A DNA stretch of 64,000 bases, taken from positions 1,302,001 to 1,366,000 of the forward strand of contig NZ_JBBPCL010000001.1 of assembly GCF_038039215.1 (NCBI RefSeq). Direction: 5' to 3'. Under the pieces are notes generated by a model, which searched no databases, was not told the DNA's origin, and was given only the letters and a program-made list of their open reading frames with translations. Numbering within the stretch: position 1 is the stretch's first letter; each line of letters opens with the position of its first letter. Source of the stretch: Pseudonocardia sp. T1-2H. Its GTDB lineage: Bacteria; Actinomycetota; Actinomycetes; Mycobacteriales; Pseudonocardiaceae. The position numbers and the translations under genes are program-made. This document shows positions 46,324 through 57,514 of this stretch, piece by piece.

Positions 46324-48192
46324 GTGACGACGCAGACCTTGTGGATCGTCGTGGCTGTGGTCGCGGCGGTCCTGCTGATCGCTCTGGTCCTGGGGCTGGT
46401 GATCGGCCGGCGACGGCGGATCAGCCTGCGCGAGCAGGACGAGCTGAAGACGCAGCGCGGCCCGGAGCTGAAGCCCCCGCCGAAGGGCGGGGGCTACAAG
46501 GCGAGCGGTGGGTTCGACTTCTCCTCGGGCACCGCCGCCCCGCCGGCCCCGGAGGCCCCGGTACGCCCGGGCCGGCCTTCGGCCCCGGTCGAACCTCCGA
46601 CCGCGGCCCAGCCCACGGCCCCGGTCGAGCAGCCGACCCCGGCGCAGACCGCCCCGCCGACCCCCACCGCGCCGGAGAGCACCGCCACCGCGGACGATGT
46701 GCGGACGCCGCCGGAGGGCCTGTCCGCCACGGGCACGGCGACCGAGGCGCGGACCCCGCCCGCCGGGATCCCCGTCGCGGAGCAGGCCCCGACCGCGGCG
46801 CCGCCGGTCATCCCGGTCGCCCCGCCGACGGACACGGCTCCCGCACGCGAGGACACGGCTCCGGCACCTGAGGCCACCGCGCCGCCGGTCATCCCGGTCG
46901 CCCCGCCGACGGACACGGCTCCCGCACGCGAGGACACGGCTCCGGCACCTGAGGCCACCGCGCCGCCGACCGAGACGGCCCCGCCGAGGGACACGGCCCC
47001 GCCGACCACCACGGCCCCGCCGATCGACCGGGCCGCGCCGGCCCCGACCGCCCCGCCGAGGGACACCGCCCCGGTCGCGGACACCGCTCCGCCGACCGCC
47101 CCTCCGCCGATGGCTCCTCCGGTGCGCGCTCCGGAACGCACCGCGCCCCCGCAGACCCCGGTCGCCCCGCCGCGCGAGGCACCCGCGCCCGCGGCGCCGG
47201 CCGCCCCCGCGGCGCCACCTGCCGCCCCTGCGGCCGACACGGCGGCCCCGCCCGCCCCGACGGAGGAGATCGCTCCCACCGACGGCCGCCTGGAGCGGCT
47301 GCGCGGGCGCCTCGCCCGCTCCCGTTCCGGGTTCGGGCAGAGCCTGCTGGGCCTCCTCGGCGCCGGCGAGCTCGACGAGGAGTCCTGGGAGGACGTGGAG
47401 GCGACCCTTCTGCAGGCGGACCTCGGTCCCGAGATGACCTCCGAGCTCGTCGAGACCCTGCGCACCGAGCTCGCCGCCCGCGGTGTCCGCACCCCGGAGC
47501 AGGCCCGTCAGCTCCTCCGGGACGTGCTCGGCCGCGCGCTCGGACCGGACGTGAACCGGTCCGTCGCGGCGCTCCCGCACGACGGGCGCCCGGCCGTGGT
47601 GCTCGTCGTCGGCGTCAACGGGACGGGCAAGACCACCACCACCGGCAAGCTGGCCCGGGTCCTCGTGGCGAACGGCCGGCACGTGGTCCTGGGCGCGGCG
47701 GACACGTTCCGCGCGGCCGCCGCCGAGCAGCTGCAGACCTGGGGCGAGCGGGCCGGTGCCAAGGTCGTGCGCGGCGCCGAGGGCGCGGACCCGGCAGCCG
47801 TCGCGTTCGACGCCGTCAAGCGCGGCACTGCGGACGGCGTGGACGCCGTCCTGCTGGACACGGCCGGCCGGCTGCACACCAAGACCGGGTTGATGGACGA
47901 GCTGGGCAAGATCAAACGCGTCGTCGAGAAGCAGGCCGAGGTCGACGAGGTGCTGCTCGTCCTCGACGCGACCACCGGCCAGAACGGGCTGATCCAGGCC
48001 CGCGTGTTCGGCGAGGTGGTGAAGGTCACGGGCATCGTGCTGACGAAGCTGGACGGAACGGCCAAGGGCGGCATCGTCTTCCGCGTGCAGCGGGAGCTGG
48101 GGGTGCCGGTGAAGCTGGTGGGTCTGGGCGAGGGCCCGGACGACCTGGCTCCGTTCGAGCCGGGAGCCTTCGTCGACGCCCTGCTGACCTGA
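46324..48192 (+). CDS. ftsY: Signal recognition particle receptor FtsY with long disordered linker
   Basis: 622 residues, against about 420 in mycobacteria as I recall. N-terminal membrane helix (TLWIVVAVVAAVLLIALVLG), then about 270 residues of Pro/Ala/Thr linker including a perfect 81-base tandem duplication, and the C-terminal NG domain (from about residue 330): SFGQSLLG-type, GTPase G1 GVNGTGKTTTTGKLARVL (about 430), DTFRAAAAEQLQ, DTAGRLHTKTGLMDELGKI, TKLDGTAKGG, GLGEGPDDLAPF. Docks ribosome-SRP complexes to the membrane. GTG at 46324 without a clear ribosome binding site. Confidence 0.94.
   Translation: MTTQTLWIVVAVVAAVLLIALVLGLVIGRRRRISLREQDELKTQRGPELKPPPKGGGYKASGGFDFSSGTAAPPAPEAPVRPGRPSAPVEPPTAAQPTAPVEQPTPAQTAPPTPTAPESTATADDVRTPPEGLSATGTATEARTPPAGIPVAEQAPTAAPPVIPVAPPTDTAPAREDTAPAPEATAPPVIPVAPPTDTAPAREDTAPAPEATAPPTETAPPRDTAPPTTTAPPIDRAAPAPTAPPRDTAPVADTAPPTAPPPMAPPVRAPERTAPPQTPVAPPREAPAPAAPAAPAAPPAAPAADTAAPPAPTEEIAPTDGRLERLRGRLARSRSGFGQSLLGLLGAGELDEESWEDVEATLLQADLGPEMTSELVETLRTELAARGVRTPEQARQLLRDVLGRALGPDVNRSVAALPHDGRPAVVLVVGVNGTGKTTTTGKLARVLVANGRHVVLGAADTFRAAAAEQLQTWGERAGAKVVRGAEGADPAAVAFDAVKRGTADGVDAVLLDTAGRLHTKTGLMDELGKIKRVVEKQAEVDEVLLVLDATTGQNGLIQARVFGEVVKVTGIVLTKLDGTAKGGIVFRVQRELGVPVKLVGLGEGPDDLAPFEPGAFVDALLT
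46798..46959 (+). repeat. Perfect 81-base tandem duplication inside ftsY
   Basis: Copies at 46798-46878 and 46879-46959 are identical, each coding 27 residues beginning APPVIPVAPP. Identity at synonymous positions points to recent slippage or unequal exchange in the linker. Confidence 0.95.
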
Positions 48193-48425
48193 GCCGGACG
48201 AGCGACGACGGTCACAGTGGACGGTCGCCGAACCGTGATGCACGGACGACGGTGCGTGACATGACGGTCACCCTCGCGGTTCGCCGCATTGCGTAATCCC
48301 GATGTAACCCGTGGAGGCGGCAGGTTCACTGATCGGAAACATCGAGCGACCCTCCCCGAAACATCGCGCTTCGATTATTCCGGGCATCTGCCGCTCGGCG
48401 GCGGCGACGAACGGGAGGGAGTTCC
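48193..48425 (+). promoter_or_regulatory. amtB upstream region with GlnR-type boxes
   Basis: 233 bases. Two GAAAC elements at 48336-48340 and 48358-48362 are spaced exactly 22 bases apart, with TTCAC 11 bases before the first (48325-48329): the actinobacterial GlnR box layout (gTnAC-n6-GaAAC repeated with a 22-base period). A further pair GTAAT (48293-48297) and GTAAC (48304-48308) lies upstream. GlnR activates ammonium transport under nitrogen limitation, so this probably controls amtB-glnK-glnD. Ribosome site GGGAGG precedes the GTG at 48426. Confidence 0.68.
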
Positions 48426-50147
<1,722 letters not shown>

Positions 50148-50519
50148 GGCCCGTCCTGCGGATCCACGCCGGCTGGACAGACCCTGGTTCTGTCGCTTCA
50201 CCGTCGGGGCCCGCCGTGCCGAGTGATCGGTGCGGCGGGCCTCCGGCGTCTGACGAGCGGGCGTGTTTCGTCCGGTTCGTCGGAGTTCTTCGTGATTTCC
50301 CGCAGGTACCCGTCGAAGAGGAGGCCACCGTGGTCGGTCGAGACGGTCGAGCGGGTCGGGTCCGGTGAGCGGGGTTCCGACGCCCTGTGAGGGTGGCGGA
50401 GGCCGGCGCCCCGGGGTTCGTCGGGGATCCGCCGGGAGGGTCGGGGGGCCTGGTGATGATCGGCGTGGACGTCGGCCCGGTTGCCGGCGGAGGACGCCGA
50501 CGGAGGTGAAAGCGAGTCG
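50148..50519. other. glnK-glnD intergenic region with terminator hairpin
   Basis: 372 bases with no supported gene. A hairpin at 50208-50241 (GGCCCGCCG and its complement around CCGA-GTGA-TCGG) lies 60 bases after the glnK stop and looks like a terminator or attenuator. A minus-strand frame (stop at 50198, 122 codons) reads through the hairpin and glnD start and is judged a shadow. The remainder is GC-rich with no clear promoter. Confidence 0.6.
50208..50241 (+). terminator. Terminator/attenuator after glnK
   Basis: Nine-base-pair outer stem plus a four-base-pair inner stem with GTGA loop, separated by a two-base internal mismatch. No T-run. It would reduce readthrough from amtB-glnK into glnD. 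Confidence 0.6.
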
Positions 50520-52919
50520 GTGACGACGGTGAACTCGGGATCGGCCGAGGATCTGGTGAAGGCCAAGGCCGTGTTGCTGGAACACCCGGGTGGCCGGCGA
50601 CGGCTGAGCCCGGAGGCGCTGCGGACGGCCCTGGTGGACCTGCACGACTTCTGGCTCTCGTCGCGGTGCGCCGCGATCGGGGTGAACGAACGGGCGTCCC
50701 TGGTCGCGGTGGGGGCGCTGGGCCGCCGGGAGCTGGCCCCCTACTCGGACCTGGACCTGGTGCTGCTGCACGACGGGCGCAAGGACGTCGACCGGCTCGC
50801 CGAACAGCTCTGGTACCCGCTCTGGGACGCCGGCATCGGGCTGGACCACTCGGTCCGTACACCCGGCCAGGCCGTCCAGGTCGCGGCGACGGACCTGCGG
50901 GCCGCATTCGGGCTGCTGGAGATCCGGCACATCGCCGGGGACCCCGCCCTGTCGGACAAGGTCCGCGGCGCGGTGCGGCAGGCCTGGCGGGCGGGTATCC
51001 GGAGCCGCTTCGACGAGATCGACGACGGTGCGCACGACCGCTGGACCAAGGTCGGTGACGTCGCGCACCGCATCGAGCCGGATCTCAAGTCCGGGCACGG
51101 CGGCCTCCGGGACGTCCAGCTGATCGGTGCGCTGGCCGCCGCCCAGCTCGTGGACCGGCCGGGCAGCGAGGTCGCGGAGGCCCGTGACCTGCTGCTGGAC
51201 GTGCGGACGGAGCTGCACCGGCTCGCCGGGCGCGCCCGGGACGTGCTGCGCGCCCAGGACGCCGACGAGATCGCCGCCGTCCTCGAGATCGGGGACCGGT
51301 TCGAGCTCGCCCGCGCCCTGTCGGGCGCCGCCCGCGCCGTCGCGTTCGCCGCCGAGGTGGGCCTGCGGTCCGCCCGGGCCGCGCTGCCGCGGCGCGGGCT
51401 GGCCGCGCTGCGCCGCGCGCCCGTGCGCCGCCCGCTGGACTCCGGGGTCGTCGAGCACATGGGGGAGGTGGCGCTGGCGCGGGACGCCTCCGCCAACCGG
51501 GATCCCGCGCTGGTCCTGCGGGTCGCCGCCACGGCCGCCCGGACCGGTCTGCCGGTGGCCGCCGGCACCCTGCACCGCCTCGCCGAGACCGCCCCCGAGC
51601 TGCGGGAACCGTGGCCGCGGGCCGCGCTCGGCGAGCTGCTGTCGCTGCTCGGCACCGGGCGCGGCATGGTCGACGTGATCGAGGCGCTGGACCGCACCGG
51701 CCTCTGGGGACGGATGTTCCCCGAGTGGGGTGCCGTGCGGGACCTGCCGCCGCGGGACCGCGCGCACGTGTGGACGGTGGACCGGCACCTCGTCGAGGCG
51801 TGTGCGCAGGCCGCGCGGCTCACGACCCGCGTCTCCCGCCCGGACCTGCTGCTGGTCGGGGCCCTGCTGCACGACATCGGCAAGGGCCGCGGCGGGGACC
51901 ACTCCGAGGTCGGCGAGTCGCTGGCGGTGCAGATGGGCCGCCGGCTCGGGTTCGGCGAGGCGGACGTCGTGCTGCTCGGCCGGATGGTCCGCCACCACCT
52001 CCTGCTCCCGCACACCGCCACCCGCCGCGATCTCGACGACCCGGCCACCGTCGGCCGGGTCGCGGAGACCCTCGGCAACGACGTGGTGCTGCTGGACCTG
52101 CTCGACGCGCTCGCCGAGGCGGACTCGCTGGCCACCGGTCCCGCCGTGTGGAGCCCGTGGAAGCGGGCGCTGATCCGCGACCTCTCCGCCCGGACCCGCG
52201 CGCTGATGGCGGGGGAGTCCCTGCCCGAGCCGGGCCCGGACCCCGAGCTCGACCCGGAGCTTGCGCGGGCGGTCGCCGAGGACGGGAAACCGCACGTCCG
52301 CCTCGTGCAGGACCACGACCTGGCCTCCGTGACCATCGGCGTGCCGGGCGGCCCCGCGGCGCTGTCCGCGTCCGCCGGGGTGCTGGCCCTGCACTCGCTG
52401 GAGGTGCACGCGGCCGAGGTCCGCACCACCGGCACGCTCGCGATCGCCCGGTTCGCGGTGTCCCCGCGCTTCGGCGGGCTCCCGGACCAGGCGTTGATCC
52501 GGGCGGACCTCGTCCGGGTGCTCGACGGCTCCCTCGTGCTCGCCGAGGCGCTGGCCCGCAAGGAGAAGGACTACGCGCCGACGTCCCCGGCCGTCGAGGG
52601 CACCGTCGCGCCGCGGATCCTCTGGTTCGACGACGAGGCCACCGGCGCCGTCGTCATGGAGCTCCGCGCGGCGGACCGGATCGGCCTGCTGCACCACGTC
52701 GCGGGCGCCCTCGAGAGCTGTGACGTGGAGGTGCGCTGGGCGCGGGTCGCCACGCTCGGGGCGTCGGTGGTCGACTCGTTCGGCCTGGCGGGCGCGGGGA
52801 CGGACGGCGGGGTCGCCCGGGCGGCCCGGCGCAGGATCGAGCAGGCCGTGCTGGCGGCCGCGCGCCAGCCGGCCGGCAAGGTCCCGGCGGGGAGGACCCG
52901 CAAGGACACGCCCACGTAG
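50520..52919 (+). CDS. glnD: PII uridylyl/adenylyltransferase
   Basis: 799 residues. Nucleotidyltransferase domain with GALGRRELAPYSDLDLVLLH (G-x-D-x-D, about residues 66-84), the GlnD-specific RIEPDLKSGHGGLRDVQ, an HD domain (LLVGALLHDIGKGRGGDHSE, about 440-465) for de-modification, and two C-terminal ACT domains (HDLASVTIGVPGGPAALSAS; MELRAADRIGLLHHVAGALE) that sense glutamine. It modifies PII; in actinobacteria by adenylylation. GTG 50520 is preferred over TTG 50481 by codon bias and sequence; GGAGGTGAAAGCGAG lies before it, with longer than usual spacing. Confidence 0.95.
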   Translation: MTTVNSGSAEDLVKAKAVLLEHPGGRRRLSPEALRTALVDLHDFWLSSRCAAIGVNERASLVAVGALGRRELAPYSDLDLVLLHDGRKDVDRLAEQLWYPLWDAGIGLDHSVRTPGQAVQVAATDLRAAFGLLEIRHIAGDPALSDKVRGAVRQAWRAGIRSRFDEIDDGAHDRWTKVGDVAHRIEPDLKSGHGGLRDVQLIGALAAAQLVDRPGSEVAEARDLLLDVRTELHRLAGRARDVLRAQDADEIAAVLEIGDRFELARALSGAARAVAFAAEVGLRSARAALPRRGLAALRRAPVRRPLDSGVVEHMGEVALARDASANRDPALVLRVAATAARTGLPVAAGTLHRLAETAPELREPWPRAALGELLSLLGTGRGMVDVIEALDRTGLWGRMFPEWGAVRDLPPRDRAHVWTVDRHLVEACAQAARLTTRVSRPDLLLVGALLHDIGKGRGGDHSEVGESLAVQMGRRLGFGEADVVLLGRMVRHHLLLPHTATRRDLDDPATVGRVAETLGNDVVLLDLLDALAEADSLATGPAVWSPWKRALIRDLSARTRALMAGESLPEPGPDPELDPELARAVAEDGKPHVRLVQDHDLASVTIGVPGGPAALSASAGVLALHSLEVHAAEVRTTGTLAIARFAVSPRFGGLPDQALIRADLVRVLDGSLVLAEALARKEKDYAPTSPAVEGTVAPRILWFDDEATGAVVMELRAADRIGLLHHVAGALESCDVEVRWARVATLGASVVDSFGLAGAGTDGGVARAARRRIEQAVLAAARQPAGKVPAGRTRKDTPT

Positions 52920-52920
52920 C

Positions 52921-52968
52921 GGACGGGCGAGCGCGGCAACGACGCCCTCCTGAGCCGCGGGTCCGGGT
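52921..52968 (+). pseudogene. Possible remnant of a PII gene 3' end
   Basis: Directly after the glnD stop, CGG ACG GGC GAG CGC GGC reads [11 protein letters not shown], nearly identical in protein and DNA to the glnK C-terminus ([10 protein letters not shown]). About 24 of 27 bases agree with 50116-50142. It has no start, RBS or upstream domain, so at most it is a relic of a second PII gene or a recombination scar. Confidence 0.45.
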
Positions 52969-53013
52969 AACGGACACCGGGAACGTACCGCCCTGACCGC
53001 TCGTTGGTCCGGC

Positions 53014-53628
53014 ATGACGCTGACGCTGCCGGGAGACACCCCGTCCCGGCCGCTGCCCGTACCTTCCACCCCGCCGAGCCGATCGGCCGCGCCGGTCCGG
53101 CTCAGGCTGCCCGGGCGCAGCCTCGTGCTGGTGGCCGGGATGCCGGGCGCGGGGAAGTCCACGATGCTGCGCTCCGTCCGTCCCCGGCCCGGCCTGGTGG
53201 TCCTGGACTCCGACGCCCAGCGGGACGCCCTGGTCCGGCTCGCGCCGCGCACGCCGTACGCGCGCCTGCGGCCCCTCGTGCACCTGCTGCACCGCCTCGC
53301 CGTGATCGCGGCGGCCCTGGGCGGCGCGCCGACTGTCGTCGTCCACCTGCCCGCGACCGCACCCCGGCTGCGCCGCGCGGCGATCCTGCTGGCCCGGCTG
53401 AGCCGGCGGGACCCGCACCTCGTGTGGTTCGACGTCGACCCGGCGGACGCGCTGCGCGGCCAGCGGGAGCGCGGCCGGGTCGTCGACCCGGGGTCGTTCG
53501 CCCGGCACGCCGAGCGGGCGGAGGGGGTGGCGGAGCGGCTTCGGACGGGTGCGCTCGCCGAGCCGTGGCGCACCGTCACCGTCCTCGACCGTCCCACGGC
53601 GGCGCGCGGCCTCACCCTGGACAGCTGA
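53014..53628 (+). CDS. P-loop AAA/kinase-like ATPase of unknown role
   Basis: 204 residues. Walker A GMPGAGKSTMLRSV at about residues 46-54, LVVLDSDAQRDALVRL, a kinase-like lid-region HLPATAPRLRRAAILLARLS, and FDVDPADALRGQRERGRVVD (pattern of zeta-toxin or polynucleotide-kinase families). Proline-rich 25-residue lead. The family is broad (small kinases, T4 Pnk-like), and the substrate cannot be named. ATG at 53014 after glnD by 94 bases; ffh starts 133 bases later. Confidence 0.72.
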   Translation: MTLTLPGDTPSRPLPVPSTPPSRSAAPVRLRLPGRSLVLVAGMPGAGKSTMLRSVRPRPGLVVLDSDAQRDALVRLAPRTPYARLRPLVHLLHRLAVIAAALGGAPTVVVHLPATAPRLRRAAILLARLSRRDPHLVWFDVDPADALRGQRERGRVVDPGSFARHAERAEGVAERLRTGALAEPWRTVTVLDRPTAARGLTLDS

Positions 53629-53761
53629 CCTCCCACGCAGACGCGCACGGGCCGGATCAGGTGCGTCGGCCCGCCATCTCGTGCGTGACCGCGGTGATCG
53701 GCCGGCCGGGGGCGGGCACGGGGTCTGCATCCCGGCCGCGCGGCCAAGTAGGGTTGGAGGG

Positions 53762-55305
53762 GTGTTCGACACCCTCAGCGAGCGTCTCAGCGGAACGCTG
53801 CGCGATCTGCGTGGCAAGGGCCGGCTCTCCGACGCCGACGTCGACGCCACCGCGCGCGAGATCCGTATCGCGCTGCTGGAGGCGGACGTCGCGTTGCCGG
53901 TCGTCCGGGGCTTCATCAGCCGGATCAAGGAACGGGCCAAGGGCGCGGAGGTCTCCGGCGCGCTGAACCCGGCCCAACAGGTCGTCAAGATCGTCGACGA
54001 GGAGCTCGTCACGATCCTCGGCGGCGAGACCCGCCGGCTGCGGCTGGCGAAGGAACCGCCGAGCGTCGTCATGCTCGCGGGCCTGCAGGGCTCCGGCAAG
54101 ACGACCCTGGCGGGCAAGCTCGCGAAGCACCTCAAGGACCAGGGACACGCCCCGCTCCTGGTGGCCTGTGACCTGCAGCGCCCGAACGCGGTCAACCAGC
54201 TCCAGATCGTCGGCGAGCGCGCCGGCGTGCCCACCTACGCCCCCGAGCCCGGCAACGGGGTCGGGGACCCGGTGGACGTGGCCCGCCGCGGCATCGCGCA
54301 CGCCCGCTCGGCGATGTACGACGTCGTGATCGTGGACACCGCCGGCCGCCTGGGCGTGGACCAGGAGCTGATGCAGCAGGCGTCGGACATCCGGGACGCG
54401 GTGCAGCCGGACGAGACGCTGTTCGTCGTCGACGCCATGATCGGTCAGGACGCCGTGGCGACCGCCGAGGCGTTCCGGGACGGGGTCGGGTTCACCGGCG
54501 TCGTCCTCACCAAGCTCGACGGCGACGCCCGCGGTGGCGCCGCGCTGAGCGTCCGCGAGGTCACCGGGCAGCCGATCCTCTTCGCCTCCAACGGCGAGAA
54601 GCTCGAGGACTTCGACGTCTTCCACCCGGACCGCATGGCGTCGCGGATCCTGGGCATGGGCGACCTGCTCACCCTCATCGAGCAGGCCGAACAGGTTTTC
54701 GACGCCGAGAAGTCCGCCGCCACCGCCGCGAAGATCGGCAGCGGTGAGCTCTCGCTCGAGGACTTCCTCGAGCAGATGCTCGCCATCCGCAAGATGGGGC
54801 CGATCGGCAACATCCTGGGCATGCTCCCCGGCGCCAACTCGGCGCAGATGAAGGAAGCCCTCGCGCAGGTCGACGACAAGCAGCTGGACAAGCTGCAGGC
54901 GATCATCCGCGGCATGACGCCGGGGAGCGGGCGGACCCGAAGATCATCAACGGGTCGCGGCGGTCCCGGATCGCGAACGGCTCGGGCGTCACCGTCTCCG
55001 ATGTGAACGACCTGGTGAACCGCTTCTTCGAGGCCCGCAAGCAGATGAAGCAGATGGCCGGGCAGTTCGGCTTCGGCGGCGGGGGCCGCAGCGCCACCCG
55101 CAAGCAGCCCAAGAACAAGCGCAAGGCGAAGCAGCAGAAGGGACGCAAGGGCCCGACGCCGTCCCGCGCCGCCGGGATGCCGGACCTGTCGAACCTGCCG
55201 CCGTCGCTGCAGGAGCTGCCGCCGGCGTTCGGCGGCGGCATGGACCAGCTGCCGCCCGGCTTCGACCCCTCGAAGCTGAACTTCGGGAACAAGAAGGGCC
55301 GCTGA
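53762..55305 (+). CDS. ffh: Signal recognition particle protein Ffh, broken by one-base deletion
   Basis: 514 residues when repaired. NG GTPase domain (G1 GLQGSGKTTLAGKLAKHL near residue 107, DLQRPNAVNQLQIVGERAGV, DTAGRLGVDQELMQQAS, TKLDGDARGG) and M domain (EMLAIRKMGPIGNILGMLPG). The C-terminal third (IINGSRRSRIANGSGVTVSD, then QMKQMAGQFGFGGGGR) is in another frame; one G added at 54922-54925 gives TPGERADPKIINGS and 1545 nt. GTG at 53762. Binds signal sequences and 4.5S RNA and delivers nascent membrane proteins to FtsY. Stop overlaps the next gene by one base. Confidence 0.94.
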
Positions 55306-56387
55306 TGCCCTCTGCCGGGTACCTGCTGCGCGGTGTGGTCCTGCCGTCGGGGGAGCGGGCGGAGCTCTACGTGGACGCGGCCGGACGGGTCGGCGCCGAG
55401 CCGCTGCCCGGCGCCGAGGTGCTCGACGAGGGCGGGTGGATCGTCCCCGGGCTGGTGGACGCGCACTGTCACGTCGGGCTGGGGCCCTCGGGGCCCGTCG
55501 AGCTGGACGAGGCGGAGCGGCAGGCGATCACGGACCGGGACGCCGGCGCGCTGCTCCTGCGTGACTGCGGCTCGCCGGTGGACACCAGGCCGTTGCAGGT
55601 CCGGGAGGACCTGCCGGAGATCATCCGCGCGGCCCGGCACATCGCCCGACCCAAGCGCTACATCTCGGGCCTCGCCGTCGACCTGGATGACCCCGCGCTG
55701 CTGCCCGAGGTCGTCGCGGAGCAGGCGGCGGCCGGGGACGGCTGGGTCAAGCTGGTGGGGGACTGGATCGACCGCGGCGTCGGCGATCTCGCCCCGCTCT
55801 GGCCCGACGACGTCCTGAAGGCGGCCGTCGACGCCGCCCACGCCGCCGGGGCCCGGGTCACCGCGCACGTCTTCGGGACGGACGCGCTGTACGGGCTGAT
55901 CGCCGCGGGCATCGACTGCATCGAGCACGGCACCGGACTCACGGACGACCTGATCGCCGATATGGCCGCCCGCGGGACCGCGCTGGTCCCGACGCTGATC
56001 AACGTCGACACGTTCCCCGGGATCGCGGACAGCGCGTCGCGGTACCCGACGTACGCCGCGCACATGCGCGAGCTGCACCGGACCGCGCGGGAGACGGTCG
56101 GCAAGGCCATCGAGGCGGGCGTGCCGGTGTTCGCCGGGACGGACGCGGGTGGCGGCATCCGGCACGGCCGGATCGCCGACGAGATCGCCGCGCTGGCCGC
56201 GGCCGGGCATCCGGACGCGCTCGGGGCGGCCGCCTGGGCCGCCCGGGAGTGGCTGCAGCGGCCGGGCCTGGAGCCGGGGGCGCCGGCGGATCTCGTCGTC
56301 TACCGGACGGACCCCCGCACGGACCCCGAGGCCGTCCGGCACCCCGCCCTGGTGATGCTGCGCGGGCGGATCGCCGGGGCGGCCTGA
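55305..56387 (+). CDS. Amidohydrolase-family metal hydrolase
   Basis: 360 residues, TIM-barrel metal hydrolase. Metal-binding GLVDAHCHVGL near residue 50 (HxH), a lysine-like KLVGDWIDR region, TAHVFGTD and CIEHGTGL histidines, and catalytic Asp in VFAGTDAGGG. Related to imidazolonepropionase/prolidase-type enzymes; the true substrate is unknown. ATG at 55305 overlaps the ffh stop codon by one base (TGATG), so the two are coupled, as in other actinobacteria. Confidence 0.87.
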   Translation: MPSAGYLLRGVVLPSGERAELYVDAAGRVGAEPLPGAEVLDEGGWIVPGLVDAHCHVGLGPSGPVELDEAERQAITDRDAGALLLRDCGSPVDTRPLQVREDLPEIIRAARHIARPKRYISGLAVDLDDPALLPEVVAEQAAAGDGWVKLVGDWIDRGVGDLAPLWPDDVLKAAVDAAHAAGARVTAHVFGTDALYGLIAAGIDCIEHGTGLTDDLIADMAARGTALVPTLINVDTFPGIADSASRYPTYAAHMRELHRTARETVGKAIEAGVPVFAGTDAGGGIRHGRIADEIAALAAAGHPDALGAAAWAAREWLQRPGLEPGAPADLVVYRTDPRTDPEAVRHPALVMLRGRIAGAA

Positions 56388-56439
56388 CCGACGCCCGTCG
56401 TGCGGACACGCTGATCCGGGGCCGGGTAGCGTCGGGGGC

Positions 56440-57315
56440 GTGGGCATCCCGGACGGCGACGGCCAGACGATCGGCCCCGGTTCGCAACAGCTGCCGCCGG
56501 GGGGCTACCGGTACGGGCCGCCGCCGCCGAGACCCGGCGCCCCGGTGATCCACGGGTGGCCGCACCCCCTGCCCGTCGCCCCCGCCTCCGACCCGTCCCC
56601 GGAACCCGCACCGGAGCCGCGCCCGCCGCACCGCTGGGGGCTCGGCGCCTACCTGCTCGTCGAGGTGGTCTTCCTCGGCGCGTCGTTCCTGGTCTCGGCG
56701 CTCTTCGCCGGCCCGGACGGCCTCGGCGTGCCGGGGATCCTGCTCGCGCTGGGTGCACCCACGCTGCTCGCCGCCGGGACCGCGCTGCTCGTCACCCGCC
56801 TGCGGGGCAACGGCCCCCGCCTCGACCTGGGGCTGAGCGTGCGTGCCCGGGACCTCGGGATCGGTCTGGCCCTCGGCTTCGGCGGGCTGCTGCTGAGCAT
56901 TCCCGCGTCGCTGGTCTACGCGGCCGTGGTCGGGCCGGAACAGGCCACGTCCACCGTCGGGCAGATCTTCGACGGCGTGCGGGTCGGCTGGCCGATCGCC
57001 GTCCTGGTGTTCCTGCTGGTGGTGGTCGTCGCACCGATCTGTGAGGAGATCGTCTACCGCGGGCTGCTCTGGGGTGCGGTGGAGAAGCTCGGCGCCAACC
57101 GATGGGTCGCCTTCCTGATCACCACGCTGCTCTTCGCCATGGCCCACTTCGAGCTGACCCGCACGCCGTTGCTGCTGGTCGTCGCGCTCCCGATCGGGCT
57201 GGCCCGGGCGATCACCGGGCGGCTCCCGGCCGGGATCGTCGCCCACGCCGTGAACAACCTGCTGCCCGGGCTCGCGCTCGCCCTGGCGCTGACGGGCGCG
57301 CTGCCCGCGGTCTGA
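56440..57315 (+). CDS. CPBP intramembrane metalloprotease (CAAX-like)
   Basis: 291 residues. Pro-rich cytoplasmic N-terminus of about 65 residues, then some 7-8 membrane helices. The CPBP/Abi signature is EEIVYRGLLWGAVEKL (EExxxR, residues about 200) followed by FAMAHFELTR and the NNLLPG motif. Family members cleave or modify membrane-linked substrates or give self-immunity; target unknown. GTG start at 56440. Confidence 0.88.
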   Translation: MGIPDGDGQTIGPGSQQLPPGGYRYGPPPPRPGAPVIHGWPHPLPVAPASDPSPEPAPEPRPPHRWGLGAYLLVEVVFLGASFLVSALFAGPDGLGVPGILLALGAPTLLAAGTALLVTRLRGNGPRLDLGLSVRARDLGIGLALGFGGLLLSIPASLVYAAVVGPEQATSTVGQIFDGVRVGWPIAVLVFLLVVVVAPICEEIVYRGLLWGAVEKLGANRWVAFLITTLLFAMAHFELTRTPLLLVVALPIGLARAITGRLPAGIVAHAVNNLLPGLALALALTGALPAV

Positions 57316-57368
57316 AAGCCCGGCGCGGGGGGCGATCCGCAGGTGGTGGGGTCGTCCGCCCGCGGGGG

Positions 57369-57383
57369 CGTCTGGCACAATGG
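57369..57383 (+). promoter_or_regulatory. rpsP promoter-type motif
   Basis: CGTCTGGCACAATGG, 14 of 15 identical to the sequence before rplS (60537-60551). CACAAT would be the -10 (extended by TGG). 132 bases upstream of the rpsP start; no strong -35. Shared only by these two ribosomal genes in the window. Confidence 0.55.
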
Positions 57384-57514
57384 TCGATCGGGTCCGCGGC
57401 TGGCCCTCTACCGTGCCGCGGCCGAACATCTCGAGTGAGCGAAGCCGTACCCCCACGCGGGACTGAGCTGACTCAACAGCAGCACTACCCGATCCGCGAG
57501 GAGTACCGAACAGC

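Noticed and set aside
50198..50566. 122-codon minus-strand frame in the glnK-glnD gap
   Set aside because: Reads through the terminator hairpin and the glnD start, with no RBS or domain.
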